Positions 48,813-57,917 of a DNA stretch of 64,000 nt are shown here, one piece after another. Where the stretch lies: contig JACKKD010000002.1 in the NCBI GenBank assembly GCA_020637675.1, forward strand, positions 930,001 through 994,000, read 5' to 3'. The first letter of the stretch is position 1; each line of letters begins with the position of its first letter. Both the position numbers and the translations under genes were made by a program. The DNA is from Paracoccaceae bacterium. Its GTDB lineage: Bacteria; Pseudomonadota; Alphaproteobacteria; Rhodobacterales; Rhodobacteraceae. The notes under the pieces were generated by a model. The model made no database searches and was not told where the DNA came from. It saw only the letters and a list, made by a program, of their open reading frames with translations.

Positions 48813-49577
48813 ATGTTGGAAACCGGCATCATGGACGCGGGGTTCGCGCTCGCCGCGCTGATCGCGCTTCTCGCGGGCGTGCTGTCGTTTCTCAGCCCCT
48901 GCGTGCTTCCGATCGTGCCGCCCTATCTTGCCTACATGGGCGGGATCACCATGGCGGAGATGGGCGGGGGGACTGGCGGTGCGGGCCGGGGGCGCAACCG
49001 CGCGCTGGTGGCCGCCATCTTCTTCGTGCTCGGGCTTTCGACCGTCTTCCTCTTCCTCGGCTTTACCGCCTCGGCCTTCGGTCAGTTCTTCCTCCAGAAC
49101 CAGGGTTGGTTCAATACGCTTGCCGGCATCGTGGTGATGGTGTTCGGCGCGCATTTCCTCGGGGTCATCCGCATCGGGTTCCTGAACCGCGAGGCGCGGC
49201 TCGACGCGGGCGATCGGGGCGGCTCCGCCTTCGGCGCCTACCTCCTCGGCCTCGCCTTCGCCTTCGGCTGGACGCCCTGTATCGGCCCGCAGCTCGGCAT
49301 GATCCTCGCCCTCGCGGCACAGGACGGCTCGATCGGTCGCGGCACGGCGCTGCTCGCCGTCTATGCCATCGGGCTCGGCATCCCGTTCCTGCTGGTCGCA
49401 GCCTTCTTCCCGCGCCTGAAGGGCGCCATGGCCTTCCTCAAGCGTCACATGGACCGCATCGAGCGGATCATGGGGCTTCTCCTGTGGACCATCGGGCTCC
49501 TGATGCTCACGGGCGAGTTCAGCCAGTTTTCCTACTGGCTTCTTGAAACCTTCCCCGGCCTCGCGCTTCTCGGCTGA
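48813..49577 (+). CDS. ccdA: CcdA-type thiol-disulfide/cytochrome c biogenesis membrane protein
   Basis: 254 residues with six transmembrane helices. The two redox Cys are in LSFLSPCVLPIVPPYL (helix 1, C30) and GWTPCIGPQL (helix 4). CcdA passes electrons across the inner membrane to keep apocytochrome c Cys residues reduced. An in-frame ATG at 48831 is an alternative start. It stands alone after rne and converges on the arylsulfotransferase-like gene five bases away. Confidence 0.93.
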   Translation: MLETGIMDAGFALAALIALLAGVLSFLSPCVLPIVPPYLAYMGGITMAEMGGGTGGAGRGRNRALVAAIFFVLGLSTVFLFLGFTASAFGQFFLQNQGWFNTLAGIVVMVFGAHFLGVIRIGFLNREARLDAGDRGGSAFGAYLLGLAFAFGWTPCIGPQLGMILALAAQDGSIGRGTALLAVYAIGLGIPFLLVAAFFPRLKGAMAFLKRHMDRIERIMGLLLWTIGLLMLTGEFSQFSYWLLETFPGLALLG

Positions 49578-49581
49578 CGGC

Positions 49582-50934
49582 TCAGCCGGACGGGCAGCTC
49601 GTGGCGGCAAGCCGCGCCAGTTCCGCCTCGCCCTCCGTCTGAGTCAGGTAGCGGCTCCAGCCCATGCGGTAGCCGATCCCGTCGACGCCCTTGTTGATGA
49701 ACTCGGCCCGCACCGTTCCGTCCTGGCCGAGGACGAGAAGCCTCCCGGCGTTCTCCTCCTCCACCAGCACCGAGCCGTCGGGAAGGACGGTGAAAAGGCC
49801 TTCGAAAAGCGTCTTGACGTCGGCGGCCTTCATCGCCGCATCCCAGGGCCGCGAGACCTGGTCCGTCGCGAAGTCATAGACGACGATCTCGTTCGTGCCA
49901 TGGATGCGGGCGTCGGTGCCGCGGTCATAGGCGTTGTTGTTGAAGACGCCGATCCGGGTCGCGTCGAGGATGTCCACGTCATGCTGGGCGAGCCAGGGGC
50001 CCTGCTTCATCCACAGGATCTCGTCCGTGGCGGGCCGGTAGAGCATGATCATCGACATGTGCCGGAAGCTCAGGAAGAGATCGCCCTTCTTCCAGTAGGG
50101 GCCGTCCTCCAGCACCGGCTCGATGTCGTTGAGGTGGATCGGATCGATCTGGTAGTCGCCCGCGGTGAAGAGCGCATATTCCAGCCCGTGATCCAGGAAC
50201 ATCTGGGTCAGCGACTTCCGCCACAGCACCTCGCCCTTGGGGCCGAGATGGACGAGCGCGTCGTCGATGAACTTGGGGTCGATGCGCTCCACCTCGCTCG
50301 GCTCGACATAGCCCGGAATCCACCAGCCGCCCGCGCCATCGCTTTCGGTCGAGTGGTGGAGCAGGACGTCATACTCGCTCCAGAGTTTTTCCGAACAGGC
50401 ATCAATGCCGTAGAGGTAGGACTGGTGATCCTTGATCACCAATGTCCCGTCATCGGTCAGAATGGGGGCAATCACGCGATAGTACCTGGTGCTCCAATGT
50501 TCCTGCTGGGCGATTCGCGAGGTGCGCGGCGCGTCGGCCAGAAGGCTGTCGGCGTCGGGCAGCCATTCATGCTGCACCGTGCCGTCGGCGAGCGAGACGA
50601 GTTGCACCACATGCCGAGCGCGGTCCCCATCGTAGCGCGACATGAGGACGTAGCCTTCGGGCCGAGGGCCGTCGCCGAAGGTCCAGCCGGTGGGCCTGTC
50701 GGCAAAGCGGCGGGGAAAGAACCCCGCCATCAGCATGTCTTCCTCAAGCAAGGCCTTTACCGTGTCGGGGATTTCCGCCACCGCCAGCGCCGCCGGGCCG
50801 ACCGGCCCGAACCTTGCGGTCTCGCGTTCGCCGTCCAGCACCGCCGCGCCGAAGCCGACAAGCCCGAGAAGGCCGAGGATGCCAACGAGAAGGACGACCC
50901 AGACCTCAATCTTCGCAAACAGCAGTCTTTGCAC
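49582..50934 (-). CDS. Arylsulfotransferase (ASST)-like membrane-anchored protein
   Basis: About 450 residues. The start is GTG 50934 or TTG 50937, since no ATG precedes the first helix. A single N-terminal transmembrane helix (VWVVLLVGILGLLGLVGFG) would place the rest in the periplasm. The beta-propeller-like body contains LHHSTESDGAGGWWIPGYV, FLSFRHMSMIMLYRP and PWLAQHDVDIL, with His residues as in ASST. ASST moves sulfate between phenolic compounds without PAPS. Next to a glycan cluster, a role in modifying surface glycans is possible but unproven. Confidence 0.75.
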   Translation of the reverse strand: MQRLLFAKIEVWVVLLVGILGLLGLVGFGAAVLDGERETARFGPVGPAALAVAEIPDTVKALLEEDMLMAGFFPRRFADRPTGWTFGDGPRPEGYVLMSRYDGDRARHVVQLVSLADGTVQHEWLPDADSLLADAPRTSRIAQQEHWSTRYYRVIAPILTDDGTLVIKDHQSYLYGIDACSEKLWSEYDVLLHHSTESDGAGGWWIPGYVEPSEVERIDPKFIDDALVHLGPKGEVLWRKSLTQMFLDHGLEYALFTAGDYQIDPIHLNDIEPVLEDGPYWKKGDLFLSFRHMSMIMLYRPATDEILWMKQGPWLAQHDVDILDATRIGVFNNNAYDRGTDARIHGTNEIVVYDFATDQVSRPWDAAMKAADVKTLFEGLFTVLPDGSVLVEEENAGRLLVLGQDGTVRAEFINKGVDGIGYRMGWSRYLTQTEGEAELARLAATSCPSG

Positions 50935-51248
50935 CAAAGCCCCCGATCGCCGTCAATTCTCCCATCGGGGCCGACAGTAGCATCCCGGCCATAGCGAGCA
51001 TAGCGGCATTGCAGGCGGGTTTCGCGCGGCTGTGCTAGAGAATTCAAGACGATGGCGGTTGATTCGCCTTTGGCGGTAGGCCGCCCGGACGGATACATCG
51101 ACAGCGGCTTCAGTCGTCCGGAGGGCGGCAAAAGGGTCTTTGACGAATGGAATTGGCAACGGGACATGCCCGTCTGGCGGGCACCGGCCACAGGCCGGCG
51201 GAGAGGCGGAGGCGCGAGTTTCCTGCCGCGGCAGCCGGGCGCCGCGGC
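50935..51248. other. 314-base intergenic region between ASST-like and epimerase-like genes
   Basis: Both neighbours are on the minus strand, so this holds the ASST-like promoter and the 3' end of the epimerase transcript. A plus-strand frame from ATG 51052 is short, lacks a good ribosome-binding site and overlaps the epimerase end, so it was not called. A GAATTC sits at 51040 but no structure was recognised. Confidence 0.5.
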
Positions 51249-52286
51249 TCACGCCGTCCAGCGCAGCGCGCTGTCGAGCCGCCCGCCCGCGACATGACCG
51301 CGCAAGATGTTGAGCCGGATGAAGCGGCTTTCGCGCACCGTTGTCCCGGCGAAATCCATGCCGCGCACGAGATCGGCCAGTTCCCGCACCGCCTCGTGGA
51401 AGTCCTTCGTCGGCTGGTGGTCGGGAGCCAGTTCCGCGAACCGCGAGAAATCAACGCGGTAGCTGCGCTTGTCGGGGGCGGCATTGGTGTTGATCTCGAC
51501 CGCGACACCGCCGAGCAGGCCGGCCACGTCCCTGGCGAGCTGGCCCACCTGCCAGGTCCACGCCTGGCTGCCGACGTTCACCTCGACGAGGTCCGCGCCC
51601 GCGCGGACGAGCGCCCACTCGATCGCACGGGCCATGTCCTCGACATGGATCAGCGGCCGCCAGGGCGAGCCGTCGGAGAGCACCTCGATCCTGCCGGTCC
51701 TCAGTGCGGTGGCGACGAAATCGTTCAGCACGAGGTCGAGCCTCAGCATCGGGCTCGCGCCGCAGGCGGTGGCGAAGCGCAGGGAGGTCACCATGAAGCC
51801 ATCGCCGGCAAGGGCCCTCAGCCCTTCTTCCGTCGCCACCTTGGACCGCGCATAGGCGGTCAGCGGGTTGAGCGTGTCGGTCTCCTTGCGGAAGCTGTCG
51901 GAGCCCGCGCCGTACATCGAACAGGACGAGGCGAAGACGAAGCGCTTCACCCCGGCGGCCTTCGCCGCGGCCGCGGCCTTCAGGACGGCGGCCGAGTTGA
52001 TGTCGGCGGTCGCGTCCTCGAACTCCTTGCCGATCGGGTCGTTCGACACCGCGGCCAGCGCCACCACCGCGTCGAAGCCGCGGAAATCGGCCTCAGTCAG
52101 GTCGCGCACATCGGCCCGGCGCTGGCTCGCGAAGAGCGCGTCCGGGAAGGGGGCCGCCTCGGAGCCCTGAAACCAGTTGGCGTCGATGCCGTGGACCTCG
52201 GCGCCCGGAAGGCTGCGGGTCAGGTGGCGGGCGGCGACCGGGCCGACGTAGCCGCGATGGCCGATAAGCAGGATCTTCATGGTCAT
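51249..52286 (-). CDS. NAD-dependent epimerase/dehydratase (extended SDR), nucleotide sugar
   Basis: 345 residues from ATG 52286, with AAGGA five bases upstream. The nucleotide-binding start is KILLIGHRGYVG. The catalytic Ser/Tyr/Lys are in FASSCSMYG and LTAYARSKVATEE. The later segment PWRPLIHVEDMARAI is typical of sugar-nucleotide SDR enzymes. The product sugar is unknown. It diverges from rfbF (227 bases), consistent with a shared control region for one sugar pathway. Confidence 0.9.
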   Translation of the reverse strand: MTMKILLIGHRGYVGPVAARHLTRSLPGAEVHGIDANWFQGSEAAPFPDALFASQRRADVRDLTEADFRGFDAVVALAAVSNDPIGKEFEDATADINSAAVLKAAAAAKAAGVKRFVFASSCSMYGAGSDSFRKETDTLNPLTAYARSKVATEEGLRALAGDGFMVTSLRFATACGASPMLRLDLVLNDFVATALRTGRIEVLSDGSPWRPLIHVEDMARAIEWALVRAGADLVEVNVGSQAWTWQVGQLARDVAGLLGGVAVEINTNAAPDKRSYRVDFSRFAELAPDHQPTKDFHEAVRELADLVRGMDFAGTTVRESRFIRLNILRGHVAGGRLDSALRWTA

Positions 52287-52513
52287 GCGCGTCCTTCCGA
52301 AATGTCGCGCCCCGCGAACCCGGTGCGTCCCCCGCGGGGCGGTGACACGGGCGTGCGGGGGCGGTCGTCTGCCCCGGCCCGCATCTGTAGCGAAGGCGCG
52401 GGGCTTCTGCTACCCCGCAGCGGTGCGGGCGTGAACCTCTTCCGGTCGCGGACCGTGCCTGCACGGCCCGGCGGCGTCGCGTCCTGCCCGGACTGCATCA
52501 AGGAGTGTCACCA

Positions 52514-53284
52514 ATGAAATGCGTCCTTCTCGCCGGCGGTCTCGGCACGAGACTCGCCGAGGAAACCGTCCGCATCCCGAAACCGATGGTGGAGATTGGC
52601 GGCCGGCCGATCCTCTGGCACATCATGAAGATCTACGCGGCCCACGGCATCAACGACTTCATCGTCTGCTGCGGCTACAAGGGCTATGTGATCAAGGAAT
52701 ACTTTGCCAACTACTACCTGCACGGCGCCGACGTGACCTTCGACCTCAGGCAGGGCACGACGGAAATCATCAACAACCAGGCCGAGCCCTGGCGCGTGAC
52801 GCTGATCGATACGGGTCAGGAAAGCATGACTGGCGGACGCCTCCGCCGCGTGATGCCCTATCTCAGGGCCGAGGAGGCGTTCTGCATGACCTATGGCGAC
52901 GGCGTGGGCGACATCGACGTGACGCGGCTCGCCGCCTTCCACAAGGCGCATGGGCGCATGGCGACGGTGACCGCGGTGCCGCCGGCCGCGCGTTTCGGCC
53001 GGCTCGACATCGCGGCGTCGCAGGTGCGCGAATTCTCGGAAAAGCCTGCAGGCGACGGCGGGCTCATCAACGGCGGCTATTTCGTCCTGTCGCCGAAGGT
53101 CGAGAAATACCTGGAGGACGACGCGACCATCTGGGAACGCGCGCCGCTCATGGGGCTTGCCCGCGACGGCGAACTCATGGCCTACGAACACAGGGGCTTC
53201 TGGCAGCCGATGGACACGATCCGCGAGCGCCAGGAACTCGAAGCGCATTGGGCGACCGGCACGGCGCCCTGGAAGATCTGGTAG
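52514..53284 (+). CDS. rfbF: Glucose-1-phosphate cytidylyltransferase
   Basis: 256 residues from ATG 52514, with AAGGAG eight bases upstream. It contains LLAGGLGTRLAEET (nucleotide loop), RPILWHIMKIYA, CMTYGDGVGDID and FWQPMDTIRERQEL, all characteristic of RfbF. It makes CDP-glucose from CTP and glucose-1-phosphate, the entry to CDP-3,6-dideoxyhexoses and branched sugars. The usual next gene, CDP-glucose 4,6-dehydratase, is not present. The C-methyltransferase gene follows 41 bases later. Confidence 0.94.
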   Translation: MKCVLLAGGLGTRLAEETVRIPKPMVEIGGRPILWHIMKIYAAHGINDFIVCCGYKGYVIKEYFANYYLHGADVTFDLRQGTTEIINNQAEPWRVTLIDTGQESMTGGRLRRVMPYLRAEEAFCMTYGDGVGDIDVTRLAAFHKAHGRMATVTAVPPAARFGRLDIAASQVREFSEKPAGDGGLINGGYFVLSPKVEKYLEDDATIWERAPLMGLARDGELMAYEHRGFWQPMDTIRERQELEAHWATGTAPWKIW

Positions 53285-53325
53285 AACGCCGGGCCCACCT
53301 ACGACGATCAGGAGACCAGTGAGTG

Positions 53326-54561
53326 ATGAGTTACCCCAGATGCCGGCATTGCGGCGCGGAAATGCCGATGACGCTTGTCGACCTCGGCCTCTCGGCCGTG
53401 GCGAATTCCTATGTGCCCATGGGCAAGGCAGGCGAGCCGGAGCCGAAATACCCGCTTCACGTGCGGGTCTGCGAATCCTGCTGGCTCGTCCAGGTGGACG
53501 AGGACGTGCCGCCGGCCAGTATCTTCAACGAGAGCTATGCCTATTTCTCCTCCTTCTCGGACAGCTGGCTCGCCCATGCCCGCGCCTATGCCGACGCGAT
53601 GGCCGACAGGCTGCACCTCGGACGCGAAAGCCTCGTGATCGAGATCGCGTCGAACGACGGCTATCTTCTGAAGAACTTCGCGGCCAAGGGCATACCCGTC
53701 CTCGGGATAGAGCCCTCGGGCTCGGTCGCGGCCGCGGCAGAGAAGATCGGCGTGCCGACGCTCGTCGAATTCTTCGGCGAAAGGGTCGCGCGGCGGCTTC
53801 ATGACGAGGGCAGGCGGCCCGATCTCATCTGTTCGGCCAACGTGCTAGCGCATGTGCCGGACATCAACGACTTCGTCGCCGGCGTGGCGGCGCTCCTGAC
53901 CGGGGACGCCGTCTACACGGTCGAGTTCCCGCACCTCCTCCGGCTCATCGAGGAGGTGCAGTTCGACACGATCTACCACGAACACTATTCCTACCTCTCG
54001 CTCCTGGCGGTGGAGCGGATCTTCGCGACCAAGGGCCTGCGCGTCTTCGATGTCGAGGAGCTGCCGACCCACGGCGGTTCCTTGCGTGTCTTCGCCTGCC
54101 GGACGGGCGCCTCGCACGGCGACGGCCCCGGCCTTTCCAAGGTGCGCGCGGACGAGAAGACCGCGCGGCTCGACCGGCCGGAGGGCTACGCGGGCTTCTC
54201 CGAGAAGGTGGAGGCGGTGCGCGACGGGCTCCTGAGCTTCCTTAACAACGCCAGGGCGCAGGGCAAGCACGTGGCGGCCTACGGCGCGGCGGCGAAGGGC
54301 AACACGCTGCTCAACTACTGCGGGATCGGACCGACGCTGATCGACTTCTGCGTGGACCGCAACCCTGCCAAGCAGAACACGCTCCTGCCCGGCAGCCGCA
54401 TCCCGGTCTTCGACGTGGAGGAGTTGCGGAAGCGGCAGCCCGACTTCGTGCTGATCCTGCCCTGGAACCTCAAGGCAGAGGTGATCCGCCAGCTTGGCGA
54501 CCTTCGCGCAGGCGGCACCCGCTTTGTGACAGCCGTGCCCTCGATCATGGTCACCGCATGA
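53326..54561 (+). CDS. SAM-dependent sugar C-methyltransferase
   Basis: 411 residues from ATG 53326; GTG 53323 is possible. The N-terminal zinc-binding region uses CRHCG and CESC. The SAM domain has VIEIASNDGYLLKNF and LICSANVLAHVPDIN. The C-terminal domain contains AAYGAAAKGNTLLNY, as in NDP-4-keto-hexose C3-methyltransferases. Such enzymes make branched deoxysugars from 4-keto intermediates. The stop overlaps the next ATG (ATGA). The CDP-4-keto substrate would need a dehydratase that is not visible here. Confidence 0.9.
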   Translation: MSYPRCRHCGAEMPMTLVDLGLSAVANSYVPMGKAGEPEPKYPLHVRVCESCWLVQVDEDVPPASIFNESYAYFSSFSDSWLAHARAYADAMADRLHLGRESLVIEIASNDGYLLKNFAAKGIPVLGIEPSGSVAAAAEKIGVPTLVEFFGERVARRLHDEGRRPDLICSANVLAHVPDINDFVAGVAALLTGDAVYTVEFPHLLRLIEEVQFDTIYHEHYSYLSLLAVERIFATKGLRVFDVEELPTHGGSLRVFACRTGASHGDGPGLSKVRADEKTARLDRPEGYAGFSEKVEAVRDGLLSFLNNARAQGKHVAAYGAAAKGNTLLNYCGIGPTLIDFCVDRNPAKQNTLLPGSRIPVFDVEELRKRQPDFVLILPWNLKAEVIRQLGDLRAGGTRFVTAVPSIMVTA

Positions 54562-55427
54562 CCGCGCGCCGCGTCCTCCTGACCGGGGCCACCGGTCTCA
54601 TCGGTCGCCACTGCGTCCGGCCGCTGGAGGAGCGGGGCTTCACCGTTGTCGCGGTCTCGCGCGGGCAGGGGGACGACCTGCTGGCCGATCCCGAAGGGGT
54701 CGTGGCGCGGGCGGGGGCGGATCACCTGATCCACCTCGCCTGGGCCGACGGCACGAAGGACCGCTGGTCCTCGCCGGAGAACCTCGCCTGGGTCGGGGCG
54801 AGCCTGCGGCTCCTCACCGCCTTCAAGGCGGCGGGCGGGCGGCGGGCGGTCATGGCGGGGTCTTGCGCCGAATACGACTGGACCGGGGCGGGGCATCTGG
54901 CAGAGGACGCGCCGCTCCGCCCTGCCACGCTCTACGGCGCCGCCAAGGCCGCGACCGGCATCGCCGCGGTGGCCGGCGCGCCCGCGCTCGGCGTCTCGCT
55001 CGCCTGGGCGCGGGTATTCTTCGCCTATGGTCCGGGTGAACCGGAGGGGCGGCTTTTCGGCGATATCCTGAGGGGCCTTGCGGCGGGCCGCGAGGTCGCC
55101 TGCACCGACGGGCTCCAGCGGCGCGACTTCCTCCACACGGCGGACATCGGCCGGGCGCTTGTCTCGCTTCTCGTCTCGAATGCCGAAGGGCCGGTGAACG
55201 TCGGTTCCGGCCGCGCCGTTCCGGTGCGCGAGATGATCCTTTCGCTTGCCCGCGCGATGGGTGGCGAGGGGCTGATCCGCCTCGGCGCGCGGCCGAGGCC
55301 AGCCTCCGACCCGGCTCTGATCGAGGCAGACGTGACGCGGCTTGAGCGCGAAACCGGCTTCCGTTCGGTCCTCGACATGGAAAGCGGCATCCGCGCCGTG
55401 CTTGCGGCCGAGGGGATACCGGCATGA
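54558..55427 (+). CDS. NAD-dependent epimerase/reductase of sugar nucleotides (short)
   Basis: 289 residues. The N-terminus is VLLTGATGLIGRHC. The Tyr-Lys pair is in TLYGAAKAATG. GLQRRDFLHTADIGRAL marks the sugar-nucleotide SDR family. The short length fits 4-keto reductases or simple epimerases. It overlaps both neighbours by four bases (ATGA), so it is co-translated with the C-methyltransferase and the GtrA-like gene. It probably reduces or epimerises the methylated keto sugar; that is inference. Confidence 0.88.
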   Translation: MTARRVLLTGATGLIGRHCVRPLEERGFTVVAVSRGQGDDLLADPEGVVARAGADHLIHLAWADGTKDRWSSPENLAWVGASLRLLTAFKAAGGRRAVMAGSCAEYDWTGAGHLAEDAPLRPATLYGAAKAATGIAAVAGAPALGVSLAWARVFFAYGPGEPEGRLFGDILRGLAAGREVACTDGLQRRDFLHTADIGRALVSLLVSNAEGPVNVGSGRAVPVREMILSLARAMGGEGLIRLGARPRPASDPALIEADVTRLERETGFRSVLDMESGIRAVLAAEGIPA

Positions 55428-55837
55428 TCCTCGCGCTGCGCTCCCGCCCCGATCTCTGGCGCTTCGTGAAGTTCCTCTTCGTCGGGGTCCTCAACACCGT
55501 CTTCGGCTTTGCCGTCTATGCCGCGCTCCTCAGGGTCGCTGGCCTGCCCTGGCAATGGGCGCTGGCGCTGTCCTACGTGATCGGTGTCCTCTGGAACTTC
55601 GGCACGCATGGCCGCATCGTCTTCGGCACGCGCGGGCTTTCCCGTCTGCCGGCCTATGTCGGGGCCTATGTCGCGCTCTTCTTCCTCAATCGCTGGGCGC
55701 TCGCCGCGACCATCGCCGCGGGCCTGTCCGACCTCTGGGCGCAGGCGCTTCTGGTGCTGCCGATGGCGATGGTGGCTTTCGTCCTCGTCTCCGTGGTCCT
55801 CACCGGACGGCTTCCGTTCCGCGGGGGGCGGGGGTGA
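55424..55837 (+). CDS. GtrA family membrane protein
   Basis: 137 residues with four transmembrane helices. FVKFLFVGVLNTVFGFAVYAALL is the GtrA hallmark (given here only in part as the start of helix 1), and NFGTHGRIVF follows helix 2. GtrA-like proteins are thought to flip undecaprenyl-phosphate-linked sugars across the inner membrane. It would serve the GtrB-like enzyme at 57914-58903 on the opposite strand. It is convergent with the GT-C-like gene ten bases away. Confidence 0.9.
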   Translation: MILALRSRPDLWRFVKFLFVGVLNTVFGFAVYAALLRVAGLPWQWALALSYVIGVLWNFGTHGRIVFGTRGLSRLPAYVGAYVALFFLNRWALAATIAAGLSDLWAQALLVLPMAMVAFVLVSVVLTGRLPFRGGRG

Positions 55838-55847
55838 CGCCGGACGA

Positions 55848-57917
55848 TCAGCCGCGCGGGTCGGTCGCGCGCCAGCCGGCGTCATAGCGGACGATCTCAC
55901 GCCCCGGGAAGGCGGCCTTCAGCGCCGCCTCGTCCAGATCGCCCCGGTCGATCAGGAAGATCGGCCGGTCCGGCGGGAACCGCGGATCGTTCAGAATAAG
56001 TGCCGCGCCCTCGTCGCCGCTCGCCGTCACCAGAACGATCGCATTGCCGAACGCGCCGGACGCGAGCGCCGCGCGGTAGGTCGCATGGATATTGCCGTAT
56101 TCGTGGTACTTCACCACACCCCGCCAGGGCGTGAAGATCAGAAGCCCGAAGAGGCAGGACAGCGCGAGGATCGAGTCGATGCCGATGTTGCTGTCGCCCT
56201 CCGCGCCCGGAAACCGCGCCCGCATCGCGTCATAGCCGCGCGCGGAGAGGTAGAGCAGCGGGAAGGCCGCGAGGAACCAGTCGCGCGGCCCGACATAATA
56301 GCTGTCGGCGAACCAGTAGAACGCGGTCACCCCGATGATGGTCGCCGCGACCGCCACCATCACCCAGTCGAAGGTCCGCTTCGCGCCCTGCCAAAGGAAG
56401 AAAGCGTAGAGCAGCGCGAGCGAGCCGATCGACCAGCCGAGAAGCTCGAACTGCAGGCTCGCGGTCATGTTGACGGTGTTCACCGCGGCCTCTGCCGGCC
56501 CGTGCCCCGGCCAGAGGTCGAGTCCGCCCTGGCCGCCCGGCTGCCCGATTTCCGGCCCGAAGCCGAAGGCGTTCGCGCCCGGACCCCAGTGGCGGTCGAG
56601 ATAGTCGGTCAGCGCGCGCCGCAGCGCGTTCCCGGTCAGGGCGAGGTTGTGGAAGAGGAGGAGCGCGCCCGCCACGACCGAGCCCGCCGCGAAGACCGCC
56701 GCCCGCGTCAGCGTGCCGCGCGGACCCGCGAAGACCCAGAAGGCCGTCAGCGCGCCCATCACCAGACCGTCGAGGGGGCGGGTCAGGAAGATCCAGCCCA
56801 CCGCCAGACCGGCGAGGAAGAGCTGCCGGCCGGCGCGGTCGCTTCCCTCGGCGCGCTGCACCATCCACCAGGCGAAGAGCAGAAGCGCCAGCGTCAGCGT
56901 GTGCGGCATGAGCGAGGCCGCCGCGGCGAGAAGCCAGGGCGACGAGGCCATCATCAGGGCAACGAGGTCCGCCTGGTCGCGGCCGAGCCGCCGGATCGCT
57001 ATCGCATAGGCGAGAAGCACCGAGAGCCCGGCGAGGATCGGGTTGAGGAGCCACGGCACCCCGAGCGCGGCAAAGGGGGCCAGCACGAGCGGCCAGCCGG
57101 GTTGTGTCACGGCGAACCAGCGCCCGTCGCGGAAATCCTGAAGGTCGTAGGCGAGCCCCGGCAGGGCCGCCTCCGGGGGCGCAGGCACCGACAGCGCCCC
57201 GGCGGCGAAGGTCCGCGCCTGGAAGAGATAGGCGACCTCCTCATCGACATGCGGAAGGTGCTGGAAGGCAACGGCGCCAAGGGCGAGGCTCACGACGACG
57301 GTGAAGACTGCGGGGGCGACGGGTGAAAGCCGGTAGTGCCCGCTCACCGGGCTCGGGACCATCGCCATTGCAATCAGCACGACAAGGTGCAGGGCCGCCA
57401 GCGCGCCGCCGGCAAGGATGTGTGCGACGTAGGCCGCCCCCGCGCCCCGGCCGACGTAATTCAGGATCGGCGAGGCGAAGAGCGTCGTCAGCACGACGAA
57501 GATCGCGATGCGGCCCCAGCCGAGCCGCCGCGTGGCCGCCGCCAGGAGACGCCCGGTCCCGAGCCGGACAAGCACCGTGAGCGCCGCCGCGACCTCCGCC
57601 ATGATCACGCAGACCGCGATCCAGTCGCGCGCGTCCTGCGGGCGCAGCCGGAGCGTCGGGAACAGCGGGGTCTCGGTCAGGTAGAGCTGCGCCGCCCCGC
57701 CGCCGAGGAAGAGCGCGGCCAGAAGCGCGAAGGTGCCGGCACCGCGCCGGAGCGACTGTCCCGCCACGAAGAGCGCGAGGCCGACGACCCCCAGCGCCCA
57801 GCGGTCGACCTGGGCGACCGCGCCGGGCAGGACCGGGACCGCGACGAGAACAACGCATCCCGCCGCGGCAAGCGCGAGCCCCGGAAGGCCGGCGGGTCGG
57901 GTCGGGGAAGGGGTCAT
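55848..57917 (-). CDS. Large multi-pass membrane protein, GT-C glycosyltransferase-like
   Basis: 689 residues with roughly 12-14 transmembrane segments. Early in the second half of the N-terminal part a loop reads HVDEEVAYLFQARTFAAG, with the acidic pair expected of GT-C (ArnT/PMT-like) enzymes. TQPGWPLVLAPFAALG and LMPHTLTLALLLFAWWM recall family 39. It follows the GtrB-like gene on the same strand, with an ATGA overlap. It probably transfers a lipid-linked sugar to a periplasmic glycan. No close named family is claimed. Confidence 0.72.
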   Translation of the reverse strand: MTPSPTRPAGLPGLALAAAGCVVLVAVPVLPGAVAQVDRWALGVVGLALFVAGQSLRRGAGTFALLAALFLGGGAAQLYLTETPLFPTLRLRPQDARDWIAVCVIMAEVAAALTVLVRLGTGRLLAAATRRLGWGRIAIFVVLTTLFASPILNYVGRGAGAAYVAHILAGGALAALHLVVLIAMAMVPSPVSGHYRLSPVAPAVFTVVVSLALGAVAFQHLPHVDEEVAYLFQARTFAAGALSVPAPPEAALPGLAYDLQDFRDGRWFAVTQPGWPLVLAPFAALGVPWLLNPILAGLSVLLAYAIAIRRLGRDQADLVALMMASSPWLLAAAASLMPHTLTLALLLFAWWMVQRAEGSDRAGRQLFLAGLAVGWIFLTRPLDGLVMGALTAFWVFAGPRGTLTRAAVFAAGSVVAGALLLFHNLALTGNALRRALTDYLDRHWGPGANAFGFGPEIGQPGGQGGLDLWPGHGPAEAAVNTVNMTASLQFELLGWSIGSLALLYAFFLWQGAKRTFDWVMVAVAATIIGVTAFYWFADSYYVGPRDWFLAAFPLLYLSARGYDAMRARFPGAEGDSNIGIDSILALSCLFGLLIFTPWRGVVKYHEYGNIHATYRAALASGAFGNAIVLVTASGDEGAALILNDPRFPPDRPIFLIDRGDLDEAALKAAFPGREIVRYDAGWRATDPRG

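Noticed and set aside
51052..51297. Short plus-strand open frame of 81 residues
   Set aside because: It has no convincing ribosome-binding site, a low-complexity C-terminal half, and overlaps the end of the epimerase-like gene.
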